From: Candidatus Altimarinota bacterium
GTDB lineage: Bacteria; Patescibacteriota; Gracilibacteria; UBA4473
Assembly (NCBI GenBank): GCA_027028725.1
Contig: JALVIB010000077.1
Span: 1-7,595, forward strand
DNA length: 7,595 nt
Direction: 5' to 3'
Position numbers and translations under genes: made by a program. Of this stretch, positions 1 to 4,674 are shown piece after piece. Within the stretch, counting starts at the first letter, position 1. The number at the start of each line of letters is the position of its first letter. Below the pieces are notes generated by a model. That model was not told where the DNA came from. It worked only from the letters and a program-made list of their open reading frames with translations, and ran no database searches.

Positions 1-114
1 AAAATTAAGCGCTCGGCGACTTCACTAAAAATGTATGAAAATCATTTTTTAATCGTCCACGAGATGTCAAAGAACTTGCAATCAAATGAGAATAAATACA
101 TAGCCCAAAGCTAG
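1..114 (+). CDS. Possible C-terminal tail of an unidentified gene running in from the left edge
   Basis: Frame 1 is open from the first base for 37 codons and ends at TAG (112-114). The encoded tail is mixed and hydrophilic, with a short apolar patch (HFLIVHEM) in the middle, and looks protein-like rather than low-complexity. An internal ATG at position 31 would give only 27 codons. I do not recognise a family. At this base composition an open stretch of this length arises by chance fairly often, so this rests only on the open frame and the reasonable residue mix. The bases before position 1 would decide it. Confidence 0.3.
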   Translation, partial: KIKRSATSLKMYENHFLIVHEMSKNLQSNENKYIAQS

Positions 115-248
115 TATTTAAACATCTTTTTGATTGCCTCTTTTTTAATTGTTTTTATAAAAAAGTCAAGTAAAATTGGAATAATTTTGGGTGATAGGCA
201 AGAATTAGAGGAAATTATAAATGATAAGTTATAAATGATAAATGGGAG
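115..248. other. AT-rich spacer with a tandem 14-base repeat
   Basis: No gene is visible. The stretch is T- and A-rich, with T runs at about 127-170. A 13-base word TTATAAATGATAA occurs twice in direct tandem (215-227 and 229-241), separated by one G. Similar AT-rich direct repeats (TAATAGTTAATAGTTAAAAG) stand in front of the two later copies of the hairpin element, so this is probably the degraded AT-rich head of the same composite repeat. Confidence 0.45.
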
Positions 249-350
249 TTTTAAAAGTTAATGATCATTCTTTTCTTTTGTAGGGGCGATTATCAATCGC
301 CCTCCTCAAGTGATTCCTGTAGGTGTGAATTTGAGTTTGAGTTTTCTGAT
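249..350. repeat. Composite hairpin repeat, copy 1 (diverged)
   Basis: The element has four parts in order: an AT-rich head (TTTAAAAGTTAATGAT at 249-264); a first hairpin led by CTTTTGTAGG, with an 8-bp perfect stem (284-291 pairs with 295-302, loop ATC); a short spacer; and a second TGTAGG-led segment (319-350) that has lost its pairing but still aligns with the second hairpin of the later copies and ends in the same TTTCTGA. The same order of parts recurs at 768-890 and 932-1059. It lies just upstream of the small membrane-protein gene, with copy 2 just downstream, so that gene is bracketed by direct repeats. Confidence 0.6.
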
Positions 351-373
351 TTTCAAAATCCCGCGAAATTTTC

Positions 374-379
374 TATAAT
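374..379 (+). promoter_or_regulatory. Perfect -10 box TATAAT, probable leaderless start for the gene at 386
   Basis: TATAAT stands six bases before the ATG at 386. The usual 6-8 base distance from the -10 box to the transcription start would put +1 at or next to the A of the start codon. No Shine-Dalgarno sequence fits between them. The -35 region (around 351-356, TTTCAA) is weak. A copy of the word CCCGCGAAA (360-368) sits in the spacer just upstream of the -10. Confidence 0.55.
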
Positions 380-385
380 AAAATT

Positions 386-778
386 ATGGAATTAGGTTTT
401 GTAATTATCGCCATTGTTATTTGCTTGCTTGTTTTGCTTGTTTGGAAACTGGGGCAGAAGAAAAAACTCTCCGCCTCAACAATCATCAAATATTCCGCGA
501 AAATTAGGAAAACATCAACTTTGAATCCTGCTCATGCCGTAATGGAGTCGCACAAAATTTTTGTCTCGGCGTTATCAGAGCTTTTTTCCAACAAAAATCT
601 GACAGCCGCCCAAAAAATCGCGAAAATTCAAAAACGACTTCCAAATCCCGCGAAAATTTGGCAACACCATAATTTACGCAATAAAATTGCTCATGAAACA
701 GATGTTGAAGTGACCAAAAGACAGGCGGAGAAAGCGCGTTATGATTTTATTAAGGCGTTGGAGAAATTGGGGAAGTAA
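386..778 (+). CDS. Small membrane-anchored protein with a HEPN-like RxxxxH motif
   Basis: This 130-residue protein starts with one hydrophobic segment (residues 4-20) followed by a lysine-rich stretch (KKK 25-27), which predicts a single N-terminal anchor with the rest in the cytoplasm. The soluble part looks all-helical. Near its end it has HNLRNKIAHE, in which R98, N99 and H103 form the RNxxxH pattern of HEPN domains, followed by a long C-terminal helix (110-130). HEPN proteins are often RNases or the RNA-binding halves of toxin modules, and some are only structural. The domain is small and I assign it by motif, so a non-catalytic HEPN-like fold is equally possible. No antitoxin or nucleotidyltransferase partner is visible nearby. 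The ATG is chosen because it directly follows a perfect -10 box and begins the membrane helix. The last codons and the TAA stop lie inside a 49-base sequence repeated exactly at 932-980. Confidence 0.75.
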   Translation: MELGFVIIAIVICLLVLLVWKLGQKKKLSASTIIKYSAKIRKTSTLNPAHAVMESHKIFVSALSELFSNKNLTAAQKIAKIQKRLPNPAKIWQHHNLRNKIAHETDVEVTKRQAEKARYDFIKALEKLGK

Positions 779-890
779 TTTAAAAATTAATAGTTAATAG
801 TTAAAAGTTAATAATTTTTGTAGGGGGCGGTTTCAAGTCGTCCCTAATAAATTTCCTTTTTTGTAGGTGCGACGGCGCCGTCGCGCTTTC
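768..890. repeat. Composite hairpin repeat, copy 2
   Basis: This copy begins inside the final codons of the upstream gene. Bases 768-816 are identical to 932-980. An AT-rich head leads to a TTTTTGTAGG-led hairpin (824-832 pairs with 836-844, loop TCA) that holds together through three G-U or U-G wobble pairs. A second TTTTTTGTAGG-led hairpin follows, containing a perfect 16-base palindrome GCGACGGCGCCGTCGC (869-884). The wobble pairs hint that the structure matters as RNA. It could serve as a transcription end for the gene at 386, but no canonical stem plus U-tract is seen. Confidence 0.7.
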
Positions 891-902
891 GAAAGTGAGA
901 AA

Positions 903-932
903 TTTCGCGGGATTTCGAATAGCTAGACCCAT
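903..932. repeat. Junction block, copy 1 (partner at 1277-1308)
   Basis: TTTCGCGGGATTT, one base, then GAATAGCTAGA and CCCAT. The same block recurs at 1277-1308 with one substitution and a two-base GA insertion before CCCAT. It separates copies 2 and 3 of the composite hairpin repeat and contains one CCCGCGAAA word (reverse orientation, 903-911). No function can be read from it; it marks a boundary shared by two rearranged segments. Confidence 0.65.
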
Positions 933-1059
933 GGGGAAGTAATTTAAAAATTAATAGTTAATAGTTAAAAGTTAATAATTATTTTGTAGAGGACGGTTTC
1001 AAACCGTCCCTAATAATTTCCCTTTTTTTGTAGGCGCGAATTCGAATTTGCGCTTTCTG
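932..1059. repeat. Composite hairpin repeat, copy 3
   Basis: The first 49 bases (932-980) are identical to 768-816, offset by 164. The first hairpin is the best paired of the set: GGACGGTTT (991-999), one-base gap, AAACCGTCC (1001-1009). The second is TTTTTGTAGG-led and pairs imperfectly (1034-1053, GCGC ends around an AATTCGAATT core). Because it repeats the last coding bases and stop of the upstream gene without the rest of that gene, it looks like a local duplication that took the gene's 3' end along. Confidence 0.7.
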
Positions 1060-1078
1060 AAAATAATAGACGCGGTTA

Positions 1079-1111
1079 TTTTTTTGTAGAGACGCCAGGC
1101 ATGGCGTCTCT
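1079..1111. repeat. Additional TTTTTGTAG-led hairpin
   Basis: A T-run followed by GTAG leads a 10-bp perfect stem: AGAGACGCCA (1088-1097) pairs with TGGCGTCTCT (1102-1111), with loop GGCA. It has the same T-run plus GTAG head as the hairpins at about 276, 815, 858, 983 and 1024, so it belongs to the same family, but it stands alone without the AT-rich head. Small dispersed palindromes of this kind are common in many bacterial genomes, and their function is usually unknown. Confidence 0.65.
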
Positions 1112-1146
1112 GCCGTATATTTTTAAAAATTTCCCGCGATTTTTTA

Positions 1147-1211
1147 GCTCCCCCTGAAATACTCATTCTTCGTATTTCTTCCCCCTCAATGAGGGGGACA
1201 GAGGGGGAGTT
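1147..1211. repeat. C-rich/G-rich nested hairpin repeat
   Basis: An outer CTCCCCCTG (1149-1157) faces CAGAGGGGGAG (1199-1209), and an inner CCCCCTCA (1181-1188) pairs with TGAGGGGG (1190-1197). This is the same general type as the elements at 7129-7206 and 7422-7448: runs of C, a short turn, then runs of G. Read on the minus strand it gives an open frame of typical repeat-encoded peptide (PSVPLIEGEE), which is why a false ORF appears here. Confidence 0.6.
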
Positions 1212-1214
1212 TAG

Positions 1215-1234
1215 ATCCCCGCCTACGCGGGGAT
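1215..1234. repeat. Single perfect hairpin ATCCCCGC/GCGGGGAT
   Basis: ATCCCCGC (1215-1222) pairs with GCGGGGAT (1227-1234), with loop CTAC. The stem resembles those of type I-E CRISPR repeats and of common dispersed palindromes. Only one copy is present in this window and there is no spacer pattern, so it is a lone palindrome abutting the bulged hairpin that starts at 1235. Confidence 0.55.
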
Positions 1235-1279
1235 AAATTCCACTAACTACTCGCAAGCGCGTAGAGTGTCATTTTATTT
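1235..1279. repeat. Bulged hairpin element, distal copy (covaries with 1349-1390)
   Basis: Read on the + strand: AAATTC, CACT (1241-1244), unpaired AA, CTAC (1247-1250), ten-base loop, GTAG (1261-1264), AGTG (1265-1268), then TCATTTTATTT. Flanks, stem lengths and the two-base bulge match the element at 1349-1390, while three of the eight stem base pairs are changed on both sides so that pairing is kept. This supports selection on a folded form, in RNA or single-stranded DNA. Its function is unknown. Confidence 0.7.
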
Positions 1280-1308
1280 CGCGGGATTTTGAATAGCTAG
1301 AGACCCAT
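1277..1308. repeat. Junction block, copy 2 (partner at 903-932)
   Basis: TTTCGCGGGATTT, one base, GAATAGCTAGA, an extra GA, then CCCAT. It includes a CCCGCGAAA word in reverse orientation at 1277-1285. With its partner at 903-932 it shows that this 600-base intergenic region was built by several overlapping duplications. Confidence 0.6.
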
Positions 1309-1348
1309 TCGACTTCTAATTTTCAAAAAGAATTTGTCGCTCAGGGTA

Positions 1349-1390
1349 AAATTCCACCAACAGCTCGTTCCTCGCTGGGTGTCATTTTAT
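1349..1390. repeat. Bulged hairpin element at the 3' end of the ATPase gene; possible terminator
   Basis: AAATTC, CACC (1355-1358), unpaired AA, CAGC (1361-1364), nine-base loop, GCTG (1374-1377), GGTG (1378-1381), then TCATTTTAT. On the minus strand the stem begins five bases after the TAA stop of the ATPase gene, and the strand reads GAATTTTA after the stem. It could therefore act as a weak intrinsic terminator for that gene. The stem covaries with the copy at 1235-1279. The U-tract is short, so the terminator role is only a possibility. Confidence 0.65.
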
Positions 1391-3816
1391 TTTTTCTTTT
1401 TTTCTGCGGATTTCGTCCAACGAAGGATTTTTTCTTCCACAACTTCACGAGGTTTAGCGTAGCGTTGTCGCGAAAATTTGCGGATTTTTTCAACTCGCTC
1501 GTGCGGATCTTCGCCTTCTATAACAGGTGGAGGAAGTGTTTTGCCAGAGAAAACAGGTGAAGTTAATCCGTCAATCATAAGGCGGTTGTAAACTTGATAT
1601 TTTGGCAAACTCGCAATGTCAATGACCGAAACGCGTGTTTCATCAAACTGTTCCGCCAAAACTTTGGCGTCATCAATTCCCACTTGAAAACTAATCAACG
1701 ACCCAACATTCCCAAAAACCGCCGCGGCGACTTCTTCGCTCATTTGCGCGATGTATTGGTTAGCCATCGTCAGATTTAGTCGATATTTTCGCGCTTCTGA
1801 TAAAATTGTCGCGAAAGAATCCGTCGCGAAATTTTGGAACTCATCAACATACAAATAAAAATCTTTTCGATCTTTTTCCGCTGTGTCCGCCCGACTCATC
1901 GCGTCTAATTGAAATTTCGTAATTAATAACGATCCCAACATCGCGGAATTATCTTCGCCGAGTTTTCCTTTCGAAAGATTCACAATCACAATTTTCCCTG
2001 TATCCATTGCGAATCGCAAATCTAGCGTGGATTTCGGCTGACCAACGATATTTCGAATGAGGGGCGCGGCAAGAAATTGCCCTACTTTATTCTGAATTGG
2101 TCCTACTGCTTCGGCGCGCTTTTGAGGCGCTAATTTCGCGAATTCTGTTTCCCAGAAAGCCAAAACCATCGGATCTTTAACATGTTTCAAAATTTTCGCG
2201 CGATATTTGTCATCAACCAGCATCCGAGTAATTCCCAACATTGTCGTATCAGGCGCTTCTACGAGTGCCAATACCGTATTTCGCAAGAAATGTTCCAAAC
2301 GCGGTCCCCAAGAATTTATATTCAATTTTTTAATAACCCCGATTAAACCCGAAGCAATCATATTTCGTTGCGCTTGATTTTTTCCTTCCAGCAAATTAAA
2401 AGCAATTGGAAAATCCCGATCAGCCGGATCAAAAAGCACGACATCATTCGTCCGATTTTTTGGTACAAATTTCAAAACCGCTTCTGCTAAATCCCCGTGT
2501 GGATCAATGACCGCCACACCTTTTCCCGCGAGAATATCGGAATAAATCATATTTTCCAATAAAGTAGATTTCCCCATTCCCGTTTTACCGATTATGTAAA
2601 CATGTCGGCGACGGTCATCGGCTTTAATTCCGTATTTTTGTTTATTTTCGCGGAAATTTGTTTCTCCAATTAGCGTAATATTTTTTTCTGTTTCATCAGG
2701 CAGGTTTAGAGGCGGTTCTAGTTTTGGCGATACTACCCAAGCAATGCGTGGTGTAGAAACACTTAAAGTCGGTAAATGATAAAAAGTCGCGACCTCTTCT
2801 TGTGATAAAACAAAGGGATCGTTGATTTTTCTCCGTAAAATTTCGCGGAAAGTTTTACTTTTAATTCCAGTTTCAGTCTTGGAAGTCGCAAAATGATTTA
2901 ATTGCGGCAGAGAGAATTGTTCAAAAACTCCAACCAGTTCACGAAGTTTAGCTTCGGCGTGCATTTGGTCGGGATCTTTATGAATGTAAGTGACGCGGAT
3001 ATTTGTCGCGAAAGAAAGCCGCGAAATTTTATCAAAAGCCGCTCCGTAAACGCTTTCATTATTATGTTTATTCGTAGTTTTTTCATCAATTTCGGAATCT
3101 TCGTTTTCCTGTGCAATCAAATCTTTATCCCAATTTCCACGGAAAAATCCCGCGAAAAAAAGCAGTCCCCAACGAATTGGGTTACGAATTAGCCTTTTTC
3201 CCTGATCAGGATGAAGGCGCGCCCACTGATACCAATCGCGAAAAAATTTCCATTGCCAAGCCCCAGTTCGAAAAAAACGGCGTAAAGTTTTTTTCGCGTA
3301 ATAATTCCATTTTTTACTGACTGGCGAAACCGTAATTTGAATAACCGCACTTTCCGATTTATCATTCAAATGTGCCAGCGCAGAAGTAATTGAATTTAGC
3401 GGGTCTTCAAAGGTCATTTTCGCGGGATCTTCAAACTGCGGATACCTTTTGAAAGGGAAAATCCACGATTCGGCGGGCTGGAGTTTTGCGGAAATAACAT
3501 TTTTTCCGCGAACTAACTTTTTAGTAAAATATTCCGAAACATTTTCAATTTCCAAACCGGGATATTGGGCGTAAAATTGCGAAGAAAGCATTGTTTTCAA
3601 ATGTTCGGGAACAACGACATAAAAATAAATTTCGCCTTGAATGTTGGAGATCTCAAAACTAATTGTTTCCTCACCGACCTTTTTAATTTTCCGCGAAATT
3701 AGCCCGTGCAAGCTGGCTAGAACCTGCTCGAAAGCGATTGGTCCGGTTTCATTTTGTTTGGGTACGCGCAGGCGTAGGACGGCTTTTTTTCGCGGGATTT
3801 TATTGCTTCTTTTCAT
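1387..3816 (-). CDS. TraG/VirD4-like P-loop ATPase (type IV secretion or conjugation ATPase family)
   Basis: Counting from the ATG at 3816 gives 809 residues. The C-terminal half is a RecA-like motor of the HerA/TraG/VirD4/VirB4 group: Walker A GKTGMGKS (about 410-417), DPHGD just after it (about 438-442), Walker B YLYVDEFQNF (D658, E659), and ANQY (about 685-688) at the usual sensor position. The N-terminal 350 residues include a folded region (about 25-180) and a basic, tryptophan-rich stretch (about 167-227) with an apolar patch near 216-225 that may touch the membrane. Such stand-alone proteins are widespread in CPR genomes, and their partners are unclear. Known relatives pump DNA or protein through type IV systems. 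No relaxase, VirB or pilus gene is visible here, so its substrate is open. An upstream TTG (3849) and ATG (3837) are in frame, but the 3816 ATG is preferred: GGGG lies five bases before it and a -10-like TAAAAT just upstream. The protein contains no cysteine. Confidence 0.88.
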   Translation of the reverse strand: MKRSNKIPRKKAVLRLRVPKQNETGPIAFEQVLASLHGLISRKIKKVGEETISFEISNIQGEIYFYVVVPEHLKTMLSSQFYAQYPGLEIENVSEYFTKKLVRGKNVISAKLQPAESWIFPFKRYPQFEDPAKMTFEDPLNSITSALAHLNDKSESAVIQITVSPVSKKWNYYAKKTLRRFFRTGAWQWKFFRDWYQWARLHPDQGKRLIRNPIRWGLLFFAGFFRGNWDKDLIAQENEDSEIDEKTTNKHNNESVYGAAFDKISRLSFATNIRVTYIHKDPDQMHAEAKLRELVGVFEQFSLPQLNHFATSKTETGIKSKTFREILRRKINDPFVLSQEEVATFYHLPTLSVSTPRIAWVVSPKLEPPLNLPDETEKNITLIGETNFRENKQKYGIKADDRRRHVYIIGKTGMGKSTLLENMIYSDILAGKGVAVIDPHGDLAEAVLKFVPKNRTNDVVLFDPADRDFPIAFNLLEGKNQAQRNMIASGLIGVIKKLNINSWGPRLEHFLRNTVLALVEAPDTTMLGITRMLVDDKYRAKILKHVKDPMVLAFWETEFAKLAPQKRAEAVGPIQNKVGQFLAAPLIRNIVGQPKSTLDLRFAMDTGKIVIVNLSKGKLGEDNSAMLGSLLITKFQLDAMSRADTAEKDRKDFYLYVDEFQNFATDSFATILSEARKYRLNLTMANQYIAQMSEEVAAAVFGNVGSLISFQVGIDDAKVLAEQFDETRVSVIDIASLPKYQVYNRLMIDGLTSPVFSGKTLPPPVIEGEDPHERVEKIRKFSRQRYAKPREVVEEKILRWTKSAEKKKK

Positions 3817-3827
3817 TTTATCCCCGT

Positions 3828-3833
3828 ATTTTA
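3828..3833 (-). promoter_or_regulatory. -10-like TAAAAT upstream of the ATPase start
   Basis: Reading the minus strand, TATGGTAAAAT is followed by ACGGGGATAA and the ATG at 3816. A start of transcription about seven bases past the box would leave a leader of only some five bases. No convincing -35 is seen at about 3851-3856. If this box is real, the in-frame starts at 3837 and 3849 cannot be used from this promoter. A CCCGCGAAA word (3861-3869) lies just upstream, as it also does near the promoters at 374 and 7284. Confidence 0.35.
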
Positions 3834-3869
3834 CCATAAAATAAACCAAAAAGCGAAAAATTTCGCGGG

Positions 3870-3990
3870 ATTTTTGTAAAAATATCCAAAATTAAAAATT
3901 ATATTATTTTTCTTTGGTGGTGGCAAATAGTTGTTACCACTTTTTTAGGGCTTGAGTAAAGGGTTTATTTGCTGTTTTGTTGTTATATGT
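3870..3990. other. Intergenic spacer between divergent genes
   Basis: AT-rich DNA with no ORF of note. It separates the divergently transcribed ATPase gene and secreted-protein gene and contains a hairpin with a T-tract (3917-3946), listed separately. From 3870 to 4947 the otherwise frequent core CGCGAAA does not occur on either strand, nor does CGCG itself. Confidence 0.5.
3917..3946 (+). terminator. Intrinsic terminator-like hairpin upstream of the secreted-protein promoter
   Basis: GTGGTGGCAA (3917-3926) pairs over all ten positions with TTGTTACCAC (3931-3940), using two G-U pairs, with loop ATAG. Six T follow directly (3941-3946). The T-tract and G-U pairs orient it to the + strand. There is no + strand gene to its left that it would serve, so it may block antisense transcription out of the ATPase gene or be left over from the place this unit came from. 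Confidence 0.6.
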
Positions 3991-4019
3991 TTGACATGGT
4001 TAAACATTTTTGTTAGAAT
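3991..4019 (+). promoter_or_regulatory. Strong sigma-70 type promoter of the secreted-protein gene
   Basis: A perfect -35 TTGACA (3991-3996), a 17-base spacer and a -10 TAGAAT (4014-4019) preceded by TGT, an extended -10. This is the best promoter in the window. Transcription would start near 4026, leaving a leader of about 130 bases before the ATG at 4158, unlike the very short leaders predicted for the other genes. Confidence 0.75.
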
Positions 4020-4047
4020 AAGAGAAATTTAAGGATTCTTATGAGTC

Positions 4048-4069
4048 TATTCTGATTTTAATCAGAATA
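4048..4069 (+). promoter_or_regulatory. Leader hairpin of the secreted-protein mRNA
   Basis: TATTCTGATT (4048-4057) and AATCAGAATA (4060-4069) form a perfect 10-bp stem separated by TT. Outside it GAG (4043-4045) can pair with CTC (4073-4075). It lies some 20-45 bases into the predicted transcript. It could stabilise the mRNA or be an operator-like palindrome for a dimeric regulator. No T-tract follows, so it is not an intrinsic terminator. Confidence 0.5.
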
Positions 4070-4102
4070 AGTCTCAAAGACCTTGAATTTGATCTTTTAC
4101 AG

Positions 4103-4114
4103 ATACAGACTAAC
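4103..4114. repeat. Left arm of a 12-base inverted repeat flanking the secreted-protein gene
   Basis: ATACAGACTAAC here is the exact reverse complement of GTTAGTCTGTAT at 4564-4575. The 9-base word TTTTACAGA adjoins both arms (4095-4103 and 4575-4583), in direct orientation. The two arms lie in the predicted 5' leader and 3' untranslated region of the same transcript, so they could pair in the mRNA. They could also be worn ends of an inserted segment. Confidence 0.55.
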
Positions 4115-4157
4115 ACTAACAAAGAGAGATTGTTTAACTAATAAAAAAGAGAAAATT

Positions 4158-4550
4158 ATGAAAAAACTTATATTTTTGTTGGCAATATTGATTCCATTGT
4201 CAACATTCGCCCAACTGCCTTCGGCAATTGAGAAAAAAGACTTAGTTACTACCATAAACTCTTCCGAATGGAAGGTTTATTTCGGTAGTGGGGTTCAGCC
4301 AGGAAACATTGGATATAACTTTCATATCCAAGTTTCGTCAACTGGTAAAGTGAAAGCCAGTTGGATAAATGGCAAATTCGAAGGTCAGCTTTATGCTGAC
4401 GGGAGATGTGTCGGTATATGGCGTCCAATATTGAAGTTATTCACCAAACTTCCTATGGAGTTCACTTTTACACAAGATATACGAAGTGCCATGGGAAGAT
4501 ATACCGACCAAACCGGCAAAAGCCGGTTAATAAGAATAAAAAAGAAATAG
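4158..4550 (+). CDS. Small secreted protein of unknown function
   Basis: This 130-residue protein has a clear Sec signal peptide: MKK, then an apolar core (residues 4-12), and a probable signal peptidase I site after STFA (residue 18). The mature part (about 112 residues) begins QLP and is rich in alternating polar and apolar residues (YNFHIQVSSTGKVKASW, GQLYADGRCVGIW), suggesting a small beta-sheet or barrel domain, and it ends in a basic tail RLIRIKKK. I do not recognise a family. The open frame extends upstream to 4083, but the ATG at 4158 is preferred because it begins the signal peptide. Signal peptides ending in FAQ are common in Bacteroidetes, and the gene uses TAG where the other three complete genes use TAA. 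With its own strong promoter and terminators on both sides, it looks like an independently acquired unit. Only one cysteine is present. Confidence 0.75.
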   Translation: MKKLIFLLAILIPLSTFAQLPSAIEKKDLVTTINSSEWKVYFGSGVQPGNIGYNFHIQVSSTGKVKASWINGKFEGQLYADGRCVGIWRPILKLFTKLPMEFTFTQDIRSAMGRYTDQTGKSRLIRIKKK

Positions 4551-4563
4551 TTGTTTTAATAAA

Positions 4564-4575
4564 GTTAGTCTGTAT
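4564..4575. repeat. Right arm of the 12-base inverted repeat
   Basis: GTTAGTCTGTAT, reverse complement of 4103-4114. It lies between the stop codon (4548-4550) and the intrinsic terminator and ends six bases before the terminator stem at 4581, so pairing with the leader would bring the two ends of the transcript together next to the terminator. Confidence 0.55.
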
Positions 4576-4580
4576 TTTAC

Positions 4581-4617
4581 AGAACTCAGTAGTTTTTATG
4601 CTCTGAGTTCTTTTTTT
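4581..4617 (+). terminator. Intrinsic terminator of the secreted-protein gene
   Basis: AGAACTCAG (4581-4589) pairs perfectly with CTGAGTTCT (4603-4611) across a 13-base loop, followed by an unbroken T run through 4617. On the minus strand no U-tract follows the stem, so it works only for the + gene and would not stop the convergent 860-residue gene, whose stop codon is at 4675-4677. Confidence 0.85.
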
Positions 4618-4674
4618 ATATAAAGTGAGATTTTTAGAAGTGTTTCTCTCGCAATTTTGTAATTATACGAAATT

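Noticed and set aside
1215..1234. CRISPR-like palindrome ATCCCCGC/GCGGGGAT
   Set aside because: Only one copy is present, with no regularly spaced repeats or spacers and no cas gene. It fits a dispersed palindrome better.
999..1256. 85-codon minus-strand ORF in the convergent intergenic region
   Set aside because: It is read straight through four separate hairpin repeats, and its peptide is typical of translated repeats (YPRVGGDLNSP, PSVPLIEGEE). There is no domain, and its start has no promoter or ribosome site.
1235..1390. Bulged hairpins considered as integron attC sites
   Set aside because: The unpaired bases and variable stems recall attC, but the required RYYYAAC and GTTRRRY ends are not both present, and no integrase or cassette array is visible.
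2898..3320. Several 60-100 codon ORFs on both strands within the ATPase gene
   Set aside because: All overlap a conserved protein in other frames, lack domains and have no convincing start signals.
4406..4606. 66-codon + strand ORF overlapping the end of the secreted-protein gene
   Set aside because: It is in a different frame, runs through the stop codon and into the intrinsic terminator, and has no ribosome site.
4581..4617. Terminator read as bidirectional, also serving the surface-protein gene
   Set aside because: On the minus strand the stem is followed by GTAAAATAC with no U-tract, so termination of the convergent gene is not supported.
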